Assembly (NCBI GenBank): GCA_030762935.1
Contig: CM060883.1
Coordinates: forward strand, 90,774,001-90,838,000
Origin: Hymenopus coronatus
Taxonomy: Eukaryota > Arthropoda > Insecta > Mantodea > Hymenopodidae
Direction: 5' to 3'
Length of the DNA: 64,000 nt
Shown: positions 33,291 through 46,560 of the stretch, piece by piece
Layout of the letters: every line of letters starts with the position of its first letter
How positions within the stretch are numbered: position 1 is the stretch's first letter
Translations under genes and position numbers: made by a program
Notes under the pieces: generated by a model
What the model saw: only the letters and a program-made list of their open reading frames with translations
Told to the model about the DNA's origin: nothing
The model's database searches: none

Positions 33291-33855
33291 AATCCCGCCA
33301 CTTCATTTCCAGCACTTGATTCAGCTTGATGATAGCTTCCCCTCAATCTATACACCGTACTGCAGGTTGTGAGGCGACGGTTACTCACTATCTTTTGACG
33401 CTTACCCAGGTGTATGCTGTCATATTTTCATGACTACGTGGCGAGTACATGCGGCATATTGTAATGTTAAATAAACAGAGCCCTTATTTCGACAACTTAA
33501 ACGGTGATTAAAATATTCTATTGGGTATAATGGTGATAATATTGATAGTCATAACAAAATAAGTACGTAATGCATGTAGGAAGAAACTCTAAAAAGCATG
33601 AGCGAAAAAATAAATATCATGTATGCGATAACTTACTTTTATTTGCCCTCTGGAAACGGATCTGTTTCCTTCCATAAAAGATTCGCCGTCTGAGCTGTTT
33701 GAGCTGCTGCTTTCCACTCACCGCGTTATCAACAACATGTCGCTTAAACTATCCATCTCCCAAAATAATGCTTCTTTGTTACATGAACAAAACCTTATCA
33801 ACTGTTGACGGCTCATTTTTAAAAACTAAATTGTGAACTATTACGCAAATTGCAT

Positions 33856-33891
<36 letters not shown>

Positions 33892-35162
33892 GTCACATTC
33901 TTGCATCGCATATTTCACTCACTTTCTTTGCTTCACTTTTCCCGTTTAAGGTTTTTCTTTAAGAACAGTGTTTGTATCTGTGGCGGAAATACCGCTGAAC
34001 TCAGATGTTAATTTCAGCACTTCTTTCACAGGAAGTGTTGGATATTTCCCACAAAACCTACAATAAACACTCAACTCTATAGCTTTTTCACCACTAGCAA
34101 CGGTTGACCAGCTTTGTGTTTTATGTAACTCGACGGAGATGCAAGAGGAAATTTACGGCGACCGTCCTCCATGATTCTAAAAAGGAACAACCAGCAATGC
34201 TTACTGTGTAAACAATATTGCGGAAATCAGGTGACTCACAGGATTTATGTTGGGACATGTAGCTCTTTTTAACGGTACAAATTGGCGTCAATTTAACTCT
34301 TTGGTATTTGTATTCAATATTATACAATTTAAGAATAAATTCATTCTGTAATTTAGGTATTAGCATGGGATTACATTCTTGTGTGCACTAACTTTGTGGA
34401 TCAGCCTAAGAGTGAATAGAAAATAGTATACCAGGGTTGAGCAGCTTTTTGGAAGTTCTAAGGCGACCTTGAATGTTATCGGGCTCTATATATAAATCTG
34501 TGCAACATTTTGATTAAATTTTACGAGTGTTTAAAACAGAAGTTAATATGTGTTAGAGGCATGTACGTTTTGGTCTATATAGGCCACAGAATATTCATTG
34601 AGCGATTGAAAATAACCAAGGATACGTATACAGTGTCCTAGACCTCACTGTAATAAGTTTGGTAAAAGCTTTACCTAGTAATAAACTTACTTCTTGAGTA
34701 CTTCTGTATACAGTAAAGTCACAGGAAAATGGTGGTGCTATGAACGCGATATTTAAGTAACTCCCTCTCTAATGACTCAGTTGTTTTTTTTTTTTTTTTT
34801 TTTTTCTTTTTTTAGAGTTTTTAAGCCTCCTCGTTACCCTTTTGGACTGGAAGTTCAAAACAAGCAACAAGTTCAAATAACAACCTCTGAGATTCACATG
34901 CATTGAAGCGGGATTGAAACTACATGTCGCGAATTTGAAAATCACTCCTAAATACTCGAATTTTAAGGCTTTTGGAAACATTATACAGCCTAGAGGCATG
35001 ATGAAGAAAAAGGTAGATACTGACCTATATATTTAGTCTTAGATTCATTGGCGTTGTACGCTTAAAGGCAAATGGACATTACGTTATTAACTTGAAGTTT
35101 ACTAAAATTATCTCTAAAAAAATTAATCTGGAATCATGAATATCCAAACTCGATGCTGCGTC
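33291..35162. other. Long stretch without recognisable gene
   Basis: Contains an A-run at 33,860-33,888 and a T-run at 34,783-34,816, either of which could be the tail of an unrecognised retroposed sequence. Short ORFs have no recognisable features. Confidence 0.45.
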
Positions 35163-35275
35163 ATATTTTTACTTTCTCTACATGTACTATGTAGATAGTG
35201 TATAGAAAAAATTCGATACCGAGATTTCACCGGAAATATATATTTTCGGATTCCTGAGGACAAAAAAAGCATTTT

Positions 35276-35325
<50 letters not shown>

Positions 35326-36030
35326 GTGTATGAGTGTGTCTGTGGGCAGCATAGCTCAAAAACGAAAGTTTGCTAAATACCAAACTTCATATTTAAATTT
35401 AGTACCTTCCAAGAATGCGGCGCGAAGATTTTCAAAAATATCTCCCACCCCCAACTTTACATGGAAAAAATTTGGAAATTTTTGATTTTCTCAAAAATAG
35501 CTCTAACGAATTTGTTTAAAACCTCGTATATTTAATATAATTACAAGACAAATAAAATGTATATCTTAAACTATCCGGGAATAGCTTCTGAAGACATCTT
35601 GACTCTGGATGAATTTTTCTCCACTTTGCATAACTCTCAAATCGTAAGAGATAGGCAAACATTTACTCGACATAATGTAGATCTCCTTAAAAACAAAATT
35701 TATGTCATATGGATTATTTTCGTGGAGCAGGCGTTTTAAAGACATTCCTTGTTATAGATTTCAGTGTTTAACTTTTCTCATACGGTAACTTGTCAACTCC
35801 TGGGCAGGCAAAGAAACGAATTTCAATCCCATAGCAACCACTTTTCAAATCATTTGCCTGTCAGTTTAACTTAGCTAATATCTTATTTCCCTTCTGCCCA
35901 TAAGGAACTAAGTAACAGCCATTTCTTTAACTCGATTAGCATGAAGTAGATAGAAGAATAAGATTGTTAACAATAATTTGTTAAAGAGATGTAGAGAAAG
36001 TCATGTGAATGGAACACATCAGATTTTTCG
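35163..36030 (-). repeat. Family P repeat, reverse copy
   Basis: TTTTTACTTTCTCTACATGT and the palindrome, (TG)n at about 35,278-35,325, and end GAGAAAGTCATGTGAATGGA near 36,010. Confidence 0.9.
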
Positions 36031-36099
36031 ACTAATTGAATCTCTGAAAAAGCATAATGATCTCCCCTATTACGCCACACTCACTGTGTATTCTTTACA

Positions 36100-36773
36100 A
36101 AAACAAAATCTCATGTCTTACACTCACATGCCATTCTCTACATCCTTGTAGCAAATTATTGTTAGTAAACATAATCGAGATACACATAGAATTTATTTTT
36201 TACTACTTAGTTTCTTATAAGCAGAAGAGAAATAAGGGAATGCACTAGGCTAAAGCGACAGTCAAATGTTTGAATGTGATTGTTATGGGTTTGAAATCAG
36301 TTTCTTTGCGTAGCCAAGTTCTATATCCGAAAAGTTTAGGTATTTTCAAACTGAAACCGATTACAAGGAATATCTCTAAAACGTTTAACAGCATGACATA
36401 AATTGTGTGTTTTAAGGAGCTCTATTTTTTTTTTTTTTTTTTTTTTTTATGCTGTAACCCTTCGTCTATCTGTTACGGTTTGCTTGTTATATAAAATCCA
36501 AAAAATGCATTCAAAATAAAGGGATTTTTAGAGGCTATTCCCAGAAAATTCAAAATATAAATTTTATTTGTGATACGTATATCATAAAATTAAGAGATTT
36601 TAATCAAAATCGTTAGAGCGATTTTTGAGAAAATCCAAAATACTCGAAATTTTTTCCATGTTGGGGTAGGGGATTTCCTTGAAAATGTTCGTGTCATATC
36701 CATGGGAGATACTGTTGCCGCATGTGTTTGGTATGTAACGGACTTTTGTTTTTGAGCTATGTTGCCCACAGAC

Positions 36774-36817
<44 letters not shown>

Positions 36818-37195
36818 TAAATGTAGTTTTATTTATGGACGCTCTTTAACTGCTGTGGTTCTCAGCATGCCATTCTATACTGGCCGCTTAATTTTGCTCA
36901 GAGGCCTCTTTTATCAGGCTTGAGGTTCTACAACACGGGACCAAAGGCTTTACTTCCCTTCCGAAGGAAGCCATTGCTAAGGATTTTACGGTATTTGAAG
37001 TTAGCATGGTAACCACTACCAGGGAGGGCGACGAGAGTGAGACACACAAATACACACGGGCCTTTTTCTAAAAATGTTTTTTTTATTCAGGGGGTCCCAA
37101 AACATGTATTTCTGGTGAAAACTAGGTATCAAATTATTGGTTACCGTGCAATACTTTCTCCATATACTATGTACATAGTACGTGTAGAAAAAATA
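36100..37195 (+). repeat. Family P repeat, forward copy with (AG)n and an internal insertion
   Basis: Starts CAAAATCTCATGTCTTACAC and ends CCATATACTATGTACATAGT and CGTGTAGAAAAAAT. In place of the CA tract there is (AG)n at about 36,774-36,812, followed by about 230 bp of foreign sequence (GCTGTGGTTCTCAGCATGCC ... CCACTACCAGGGAGGGCGAC), then the normal ACACACAAATACACACGG. Confidence 0.85.
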
Positions 37196-37756
37196 ACAGT
37201 AAAGACCGAGGACAAAATGTTAAAACAAATAATAAGCGTTAAGATCGATAGGATATCGATTACACTACCTAGAAATTCCTTTCACAACACAACAGCTCTT
37301 TACTTTTCATTTCTTCCATCTCTGGCTTTCTCTTTTAACTTTCTTATTTTATTTCCGAAAGAAACCCACTCCTCAAAGCTCTAAAGTAAGGAGATTGAAT
37401 TTCGTGGGATAAAACTGCAGAGAGACAAAGAGAGAAGCAGCACGTGCAAGAATTCAGAGAGGCTATTCTGCATTCACACGTTATCCAATAAATTATAGGT
37501 TGCTTTTTATTTGTTTCCGATAAACGATGCCTCCGTAAAGGAAGATTTGTGTGTATGCAAGCGCTCTAAATTTTACCCATGTAATACCAGAAATATATTT
37601 AAATTTTGGGCCACTGTAAATCTAACTTGGCAGGTTAGCAAGTATATTATACTGTGAGTAGCACCGTTAACTATTTGTAGTGTCAGTAACCTTTATTGTT
37701 GTTTTGTCCAAGCGTGGTTAAATGTTGAATACAAATATTTTACACGATCATGTTCT
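37196..37756. other. Unassigned stretch
   Basis: No recognisable coding or repeat signal. Confidence 0.4.
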
Positions 37757-38572
37757 TTTTCAATTTCTCTACACGTATTATGTACATTGTCCAAAAAATT
37801 CGATACTGAGATTTTATCGAAAATACGCGTTTTAGGGTCCACAGTATCCAAAGCAAAAAAAAAAAAATTTTAGAAAAACGTCTGTGTGTATGTCTGTGTC
37901 TCTGTGAACACCATAACTCAAAAACGAAAAATCGGTAAAATATCAAGCTGGGTATTTAATTTGCGCATCTTCCAGGATGCGACAAAAGAAAATTTTGAGG
38001 AAAATTCCCCCCCTCCCAACTGTCCATTACATGAAAAATATTTCGAAAGTGTTTATTTTCTCAAAAATGGCTCCAAAGATTTTGTTTAAAATACAGTATA
38101 TTAAAGATATTTACTTGCCAAATACAATGTTATTTATGAATTTTGCTGGATTTGCATAACTAGTAAACCGTAAGAGATACACAAAAACTTACTACACAAA
38201 AACGTAGATCTCGTTAAAACACACAATTTCGGTCACAGGCTTTTTTCGTGGAATTGCCAATTTTTTAGGTATTCCTTGTTATTGGTTTCAGTTTTAAAAT
38301 ACTTATACTTTTCTCATACGGGAACTTGTCAACTCCTGGCCACGCAAAGAAACGGACTTCATTCCCATAGTAACCAGCTTTTAAAACATTTGACTGTCGG
38401 TTTAGCCTAGCTTATTCCGTTATTCCCCTTCTACTTACAAGGAAATAAGTATTAATACCGTTTTTGCTAACGTTTATCTTGCTTAGCATGAAGCGGATAG
38501 AAGAATAAGCTTATTTACAATAATTTGTTTCAGAGATGTAGAGAAAGTCATATGAATTGAATACATCGGACT
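37757..38572 (-). repeat. Family P repeat, reverse copy
   Basis: CAATTTCTCTACACGTATTA, a short TG tract at about 37,883-37,905, and end GAGAAAGTCATATGAATTGA near 38,560. Confidence 0.88.
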
Positions 38573-38822
38573 TGTTTTCTTTCTTTTATTTATTTACGTT
38601 TATTATATATTGTGACTTTGTTCAGTTTTCTCTACGTTCTCTTGCCAGTTCACTAATGCGGTCTAGTTCAAATTTTTACTGCCACTTCTGTTAGTTTACC
38701 CTTGGTCGCGATGTAGCGGCTTAACGCAGATAGCGCCTTGCTGGGGAGTCGAACACAGCACCTCTCTAGTCGCATGCAGAAATGGCACTCACAGCAGTCG
38801 CTCTTAGAACCGCACTAAATGT
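38573..38822 (-). repeat. Degenerate tRNA-derived SINE
   Basis: The minus strand carries CTGCTGTGAGTGCCATTTCT and GTGCTGTGTTCGACTCCCCA (B-box region). The plus-strand left end is T-rich (TTTTATTTATTTACGTTTAT), matching an A-rich SINE tail on the minus strand. Confidence 0.6.
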
Positions 38823-39109
38823 TGCATTCATCAATTCACTAACACACTCCCGTGTATACAGAACAAGAAACAAGAAAATATGTTTACATATCCTCTAAAA
38901 CGCTTCGATTTTGCCTTCTCAATTTACTAATGAAATTCACCTTCAACGACTTTCCAGGTCCAACCAAATAACTTCATTTATTTATGTCCTTATTCATATA
39001 AGGCTTTGACTCATTTTACCATTCAGAGTTGGCCTTGTGTTGCCATGGCTATTTGTTAACATTGTCAGATGTGTAATACATTCCCCAGCTCGTCTTACAA
39101 GTGTTGTCT

Positions 39110-39690
39110 ACAGACTTCATTCAGAACACTCTCACACACTTATTAGAAAATGTGCCTCTGCAAATAAGAGGAAACATGTGGCTTACGCATGATGCTCTAG
39201 CACATTTTAGTCTGATTGTTCGAGATGCACTGGCTGGTATCTAGCATGACAAATGCATAGGTAGAAGGGGACCAGTTCCATGGTCTGCACGTCCATGGGG
39301 TCCACTCAAACCATTGGTTTATGCAGCAGACATCGCGGATGAAGAAACTCTTAATCTCGTGTCATGGAAGCCTGCGAAATCATACGACACCGACAGGGAG
39401 TATTTGACATTGCATGCTTCGACGAGGAACTGCGTGTCTAGATGCAAGAGGAGGACATTTCGATAATTTGCTATAAGTGGTGTTTGTGTGGAACACCTCC
39501 TAATAAGCTGAAATCGTCAAAAATAGAATAAAGTGCCACTTTAAAATGTTTTGAATAATAACACATTTAGCTTCAATAAATCGAGAACGAAAGATTTTGG
39601 ACATATCTTATAAGATCGCTTTTTCCTGTTTTGATGTCAGGAACCTGCCCCCAAACTTTGTAACATTATTTTTGAATCAGCCTCTATATC
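39110..39690 (+). pseudogene. Transposase relic of a Tc1/mariner-related arthropod element, C-terminal part
   Basis: The plus strand reads ENVPLQIRGNMWLTHDALAH, RRGPVPWSARPWGPLKPLVY, and after a frame change ARRGHFDNLL. The layout 'W-H/D-G-A-P-x-H ... GRGGP-x-PWPARSPDL-x-PLD ... LW-x-LK-x-VY' is a widespread arthropod transposase C-terminus. The catalytic Asp-Leu-x-Pro box is damaged here (reads WGPLKPL). The 3' region to about 39,690 (TTTTTGAATCAGCCTC) looks like the element's terminus. Confidence 0.72.
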
Positions 39691-40909
39691 AGTTGGAAAT
39701 TTTCGCAGAGCATTGAGAGTGTTCTGGAGGCGAAGAGAAAGGAAATTTCCAAAAAGTTGTGGTTAGCGCTCCCAGTGTTTACATTGCCACAAATGCTTAT
39801 CTCAATTCATGTATTAGCAATCGGTGGACGCCATTGATAGTTCGGTGCAAGTTGCATAATTTATAATTAATTATTTTTCTCGGCTGATATGAAGAAAACT
39901 ATCACCATGGATTGATCTAAGAACAATGAAAGCCCGGGACTTGATTCACACTACAAATGATTCATTCGTTTTCAAAACGCTATATTTCCTGAAAGAATTG
40001 TCGATACATCAAAAGAACCGTACACCCACCAAGTTCACATTGTGAGCACCAGTTGGCAGTATCTGATTACTGCTTTCACAAAATGGCGACAAAACAACAA
40101 AGGTGTCACAGGATGATACTACTGAACGTAAGGAACAAACTGACTACCACCTGGACGTGTGAGGTGCTACCCAGGAGGCACACAGAACACTGAGCAGAAA
40201 ACTGGGTAAAGAGCGGTTCAGTTTAGTTAGGGAGTGAACGGTGAGCGGCAGAAGTGAACCGCGGGTCTTCGGATCAGGAACGTGCAGAAGATTGTAGAAC
40301 CGTGGTTGAATCGTGAATGTTGGGAGCGGGCAGCCACGTATCGTTTAGGAACGAATCGGATCTTTCAATCGCAATATTCAGTTGAAAAGTGGGAAATGAG
40401 AACATTTATAATCAGTTGTAGTAAATCGATCAGCATATCAGCAACTGTGTTCCTTGTGAGAATACTTTCTAGGGCGGAGCAAATATGAACAGAAAAAAGA
40501 GCAGTTTAACGAGCGATAAATTAGTAAAATATTGTTTAACAATAATCTGCGTTTTATGTAAATGTAATTTTTTCACAAAAATAATTTTAATTTGATTTTG
40601 AAATTTGTATGCCATGTGAAAGAGTGATGTTATTAAATAATACTATTATATATTTACCCACAGCATTTTTTCTCTCATTTTTCTCTCTTTATAGAATAAT
40701 GAATAAGAATTTCCACAGGTTTTGACCGTAGACATTACACATCATTTAACTGTTCATTTTATTTGATAAAGTGATGTTTTCCAATAATTATTATTTGCAT
40801 TCAAATTGACAATGTAATTTTTCTTTAAAAATTCCATTTTTATTTTCATATAAAATAAAAAAAAATTAAGAATACCAATTTTTATTGGTTCTCAAGTTCT
40901 CTCTTTAAA
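39691..40909. other. Stretch without recognisable gene
   Basis: Contains moderately GC-rich sequence at 40,130-40,480 (AGAAGTGAACCGCGGGTCTT) with a 68-residue ORF at 40,282-40,488 that is not recognised, then AT-rich sequence. Confidence 0.4.
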
Positions 40910-41518
40910 AATTGAAGGGTTGAGAACCATAGTGGGCCAAGCACCATTTTTTAAAAATGGAGAAATAGAAGGTCAATGTTTCTTCAACATTATAATTTAT
41001 TGAGCCAAGTTACACATAATAACTAAATGCCACAGCAATCTAGATATATTTTCTATCTTATGTTAGTACAACATTAATGTGGCTTCATGCAAAATTAGGT
41101 TTTACAGTTATTTATTGGGAGCTATTTTCCTTTGCTGGGATTTGGCCCAGCCTAAAGGAATGTAACTGGGACATTTCCATACATCTAATCAATGTCCTGC
41201 TAATCATCATTATTGACTTGCACACGCAAACTCTTGTAAAAATCATGATTCACTGGAGGAATAAATGGTAGCATGGACATAAGATCATCATATGTGGTAG
41301 TGTGATTTGCTGCATGGATTTGGACCACTCTGACTCTAACAAAATTTTTAGTTTCATTTAGACCGATATTTTGATGCTCTACTGTTTGTAAACGGGAAAT
41401 GCTGGACATGGCCCACTGCAATATAAAATGAATAACCATAAACTATACCGACAGATGGCAACAGCTCAATTTTGACCTCACATGGAGATGGCCCACTATG
41501 GTTCTTAGCCCTTCAATT
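40910..41518. mobile_element. Small inverted-repeat element with AATT flanks (MITE-like)
   Basis: The left end (40,914) begins GAAGGGTTGAGAACCATAGT. The right end on the minus strand (41,514) begins GAAGGGCTAAGAACCATAGT. The first 26 bases match at 24 positions. AATT flanks both ends, as in the 3.73-6.27-kb transposon, and the termini match that transposon's at 20 of 28 positions. Internal length is about 600 bp, with one unrecognised 79-residue minus-strand ORF (41,200-41,439). Interpreted as a non-autonomous relative. Confidence 0.75.
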
Positions 41519-42699
41519 GTTAGTGAACCACTGATTCACTCAAAAGATCCGGTTTACTTAAGTGAGAGAACCATTGAACGGCGCTCACGAAAGTGAATCG
41601 TTTTACCCACTGGGTATGAGCAGAAAATGTGTAATATTTCAGAAAATATAACGTTTTGAAAACCAATACCAAACAAATGAATCATTTGTAGTACCCCTTA
41701 CGAAACTGTAAATCGTCATTGGGGTATGCCATTTCAAAATAATGTGATATCTACTCGTGGTTTATCGGGGTAAATGTGAGTCTTGGAGAAATTAATTCCC
41801 TGTTGGAATGGTCTCGTTTTAGTTCAGTTGGTAGGAGTAACAGGACGGAGAGCATGGATCTATGTCATTGAATATTTCAGATTAAGCTCTGTCTTTCCTA
41901 TTCTTACCAACGTTTATATTTCAATTTCACTTTAACTGAGGATGGTTACTTCTGATACAAGTGATTAAAATGTTGTGAGTAGGAACGAGGCCGTGGGCCC
42001 AGTACAGTTATCCCACGAGCAATATAAAACAACGTTAACACGTGCATCATACTCCATTTTTAGAGAGTTCTCCATATTTATAGACATATATAATTATAAA
42101 CAAATTGTTTTAACCATTTCACGGAGTTCATGTATAATGGTCTGCGAAATTCAGTAGTTGCCCTGCTTAGCATCAGTGCTCACAACATAATGACTTACTC
42201 GTACAGACCGAAAACATTCTATTCAACGGAGGCAGTGTCGCTGTTGTAATTTTGCTCCCTCGCTGCTTGCATAATTGCGTCTGGTTCAGCAGATTCCATG
42301 TTCATTACATTCAAATCATCCGCCATTTTATGGTCCGATACGAGCTTTCAGAGTCTACTAGAATGAGACGTATAAACCAAAGTTGGCTACATTGGAGTGT
42401 TATAGTAATTTTATAATACTGAGTGAGAGAACTGTCTACTTTTAACACTGCTGACATCTGGTAGAATACCTACCGTTAGCACCAAAAGTCTAAACAAATC
42501 TTTGCAGAGATATTTACCTTCACGTTTCATTATACCTACAAAGGAAGTGGGAGAGTCAGATGTTCAACAGCTGGATGGTATTTACACCAGGTGGCCCAAC
42601 GTGTGCAGAAAGAGTAAAAGAGTAGCAGAACTCAACGGGCTATTTCAAGTTGACTGAGCTAGCTTCATTTTACCCATTTTGCTTATTGAGTGAGGTGGG
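41519..42699. other. Region with no firm gene; candidate small first exon at 42,219-42,326 (minus)
   Basis: On the minus strand AAAATGGCGGATGATTTG opens a 35-residue acidic ORF (MADDLNVMNMESAEPDAIMQ ...), with a splice-donor-like CGAGTAAGT about 15 bases past its stop. It is the most exon-like sequence outside repeats, but nothing downstream confirms it. Confidence 0.25.
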
Positions 42700-43400
42700 T
42701 CGTCTCCAAAGACCTTGGAATTATTTTACTTAGACACCACTGGTGCTAATGTAGCTGTCGCTAATTGAAACCTCTCGCGCATAGGCTTCTAGAGGGCTTA
42801 AAAGGACTAACGGTATTGGGGTTTAATAATCAACTTGGTGAATTCCTGTGCTACATAACTGTACCAACGATCGGAAAATGATTACGAGATCACTTTCTAT
42901 CGGTAAGAATAAATTGTAACAGTTGTGAATTTTTGCTCTCGTGGATTTCCTCGTGGTCACTAAGAGAATGATAATTTATTTTAGGTTTCCAATACATAAA
43001 CCAGAATGACTGAGTAAGTCGTCAGCTGCTCTGAGATGTGATAAATGTGTGCCATCGAAATACCACAAACTATACTCAAATGTGAGTATTGTTGAGGATG
43101 GGGAATAATGATCATGAAATAAGAATATTCTCCTCAGCCTAGAATCGAGCCCAGTGTATTTTGTATTTTTAATTCAGCATTTTGACAGCTTTAACAAGCT
43201 CTCTTTATAAATTTCGTTGACGACTTTGTGCATTAAAGTAAAAAGCAGAAACTATAATGGAATGAGTGAGAAGAAACTGCGAAAAGAGAATTAAAGCTGA
43301 ATTATGCTCTTTGTGATGCTTATATTCCGTTTTGTGAAGCACATTTAATACAGGTGTGCCCGGCTTTAACTTGAAATAGCCCCGTTGAGTTCTGCAATGC
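42700..43400 (+). repeat. Duplicated segment, copy A
   Basis: Matches 47,543-49,005 in direct orientation: GCTGTCGCTAATTGAAACCT, CTCTCGCGCATA, ATGATTACGAGATCACTTTC, GGTAAGAATAAATTGTAAC, and GACTTTGTGCATTAAAGTAA with AAAGCAGAA. Copy A is shorter because copy B has extra sequence between about 47,990 and 48,750. Confidence 0.85.
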
Positions 43401-43432
43401 ACCAAGGAATATCTGCACTCACCAAATATAGG

Positions 43433-46400
43433 ACGGAGCGCCCTTTCTATCTATTATATACATGGTAGAGAAAGTAAACAAGTCTCTTCATTTACATGAC
43501 TTTCCCCTATTATTCTGTAACGAACTGTTGTTAAAAAAGCTTATTCTATCTATTGCAGGCTAATGAAGATAGATATTAGCAGAAATTCCCTAATTACTTA
43601 GTTCTTTGTAAGTAGAAGGGGAAAAATCTTATGTATTCCATCTACATTACTTTCCCCATCTATGCTGCAACAAACTCTTGTTAAAAAGCTTACTCTTCTA
43701 CCTACTTCATGACTTTTTCCTACTATTCTGCAACAAACTATTGTTAATAGCTTATTTATTACCTATTCTACATATCATTGATATCGAATTTTAATAAAAA
43801 CCGTTAGAGCCATTTTTGAGAAAATCGAAAAGGTCCCAAAATCTGCCATATGAAGGATAGTCTGGCGTGGGGAGATTTCGTTGAAAATCTTTGGTCACGT
43901 CTTTGAAAGATTGTCGAACGTAATCGACTTACTCTTCCCATATTTGTGTTCTTATGTATTCCATTCACATGACTTTCTCTACACCTCTGTAACAAATTAT
44001 TGTTAAAAAGCTTATTCTTCTTTCTACTTCATGATAATGGAGATAAACATTAGCAGAACTTGTCCTTATTACTTGGTCCCTTGTAAGTAGATGGGAAAAA
44101 TCTAATGAGTTCCATTCACATGATGTCCTCTAACTGTTCGGTAAACATACCTTATATTGAAAACACTAATCTGTTATCTACATCATGCTAATTCAAGCTA
44201 AACATAAGCAGAGCTAGCTTTCGAGTAAGTAGAAGGAAATAAGAAAATCCACAGGCTAAAGCGATAGTCTCGTCCTTTAAAAGCCGCACGCTCGTTAAAC
44301 AAACGAGAAACGAGAAAAACGATGTCTTCTTGTTTGAGCAAAATTTAAGTGGCTTAATATTTAAATTAATAATCCGGAATATCTTGAAACCGGTTAATTC
44401 TACATGTACTATGTACCTAGTGTATAGAAGTTTCACTAGAGCTTCACTATCTTTTCTGCAACAAACTATTCTTACAAAAGCTAATTCTTTTATCTAACTC
44501 ATACTAAACGAAATGTAATGAAATTCAGATCCATTGATATTATGAGCGTAAAAAGGTAAATAAAAACAATTGACAACTTCCCATTTGAGAAAAGTTTAAC
44601 TATTTGAAATCTAAACCAATAGCAATCAAAGTTTCGGAAATCGTTAATTTAACAAAAACGTTTATTGCGCATATTGGTCTTTTTGCGAGTTTTGCGTTTG
44701 TTGTGTAATTAAATTTTGTCTGTCTCTTACAGTTTACCAATTACGTATGATAAGTCAATCAGAATGAAGAAGAACTCAGAGGCTCTTCCCAGAATATTCA
44801 AGAAGATTCATTTGTGACATAAATGTATTAATCTTTGTTATTTTGTTCACAATCATTATAACCATTTCTGCGAAAAACAGAAATTTCGAAAAATATTCCT
44901 TTTAACCGTAGTTTTGGGTGGGGGGTTTTGTTGGTGTCGCATCTTTGGAAAATATTGAACTGAAATACCCAGTTTGGTATGCAACCGATTTTTACTTTCT
45001 CTACGCGTACTATGTACATATGTAATGCACCCACAAATTCGATTCGAGATTTCACCGGAAATGCATGTTTTGGATCACCCTGAATCCAAAAATGTATTTA
45101 AAAAAAGGTGCATGTGTGAATGTGTGTCTGTCTGTCTGTGGACAGCATAGTTCCGAAACGAAAATATAGTTAAATACCAAACTTGGTATTTAAATTTGAT
45201 ATTTTTCAAGGATGCGACAAGAAGATTTTCAAGAAAATCCCTTCTCCCTTACATGAAACATTGAATTTCTTATTTTCTCAAAAATGGCTCTAGTGATTTA
45301 TATTAAACTACCTTTTGTTTAAGATACTTTTATGGCAAACGAAGTGTACCTAGATCTTGAATTTTCTGGGAATAGCCTCGGAACACCTCTTCATTTTGGA
45401 TGACTTTTATGTAACTGGCAAACCGTAAGAGATTACCACACAACGGATGCAGATCTCATTAAAACACACAATTTATGTCCATATACATTTTCTTGTAGAG
45501 TTAACCGTTTTCGAGATATTCCATATTATTAGTTTCAATTTTTGCCACTTAAAATTTTCTCAAACGGGAAGACATCTTTCATCTCCTTTCTCATTTGTTA
45601 ATTCCTGGAAAGCAAAGAGATTGGAATTTCAATTGTTTCCGATAGCGGCTGGCTTCTGAAGGACAAAGCTATCGCTTTAGGCTGTGAATGTTCTTATTTC
45701 CCTTCTACTTTCAAGGAAGCTAGTGATAAGACTAATTCTGCTTGTGTTATCTTGATTAGCATGATGTAGACAGCAGATTAATGTTTTGAATAAAAGGTTT
45801 GTTTACCGAACAGCTAGAGGACATCATGTGCATAAAACAGATTAAATTTTTGCCCTTCTACTTACAAGGGACAATTTCTACCAATGTTTATCTCGATTAC
45901 CATGAAGTAGATAGAAGAATAAGCTTTTTAACAGTAATTTATTTCAGAGATGTAGTGAAAGTCATGTGAATCGAACACATCAGATTTTTCGTTTATCAGT
46001 TATACTGCTTACAGGCACATAGATATACATAGATCTATAATCGGTCTTTTTTCTAAAAATGGTTTTTTGGGGATAAGAGGTCCTCAAAACATGTATTTCA
46101 AATAAAAGATCGGTATCCAATTGTTGGGTGGTATGCAATACTCTCTCTACCTACTATGTACGTAGTAGAAAAAGTAAATAAGTCTCATCTGTTCCATTCA
46201 CTTTACTTTTTCATCTATTATGCAACAAACTATTGTTAGAAAGTTTATTCTTCTATCTACTTCATACTAACCAAGACAAAGATTAGCAAAAATTGCCTAA
46301 TTACTTACTCGTAGTTCCTCATAAGAAGAAGGGAAATGTATTCCATTCGTATGGCTTTCTATACCTGTTCTGCAAAAAAAAAAATATATTCTTATAAAAA

Positions 46401-46560
46401 TTATTCTTATCTACATCGTGGTAATCAATATAAACATTATGAGAAACAATCTTATTACTTAACTCCTTATAAGTAGAAGGAAACAGCAGGTTAAAGCGAC
46501 TCTTTAAAAGCTGTTGCTATGCAATTTGTCGTTGAAATGAGGTTCTCCTTCTTGGATAGG
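43433..46560. repeat. Nested cluster of truncated family P repeats
   Basis: At least eight family-P starts or ends are packed here. Forward heads lie at about 43,478, 43,627, 43,945, 44,096, 46,174 and 46,335. A reverse copy runs from 44,992 (TTTACTTTCTCTACGCGTAC) to about 45,990. A forward tail occupies about 45,991-46,165. Many copies are cut 100-200 bp after their heads by the next copy. Short ORFs here are coincidental. Confidence 0.85.
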
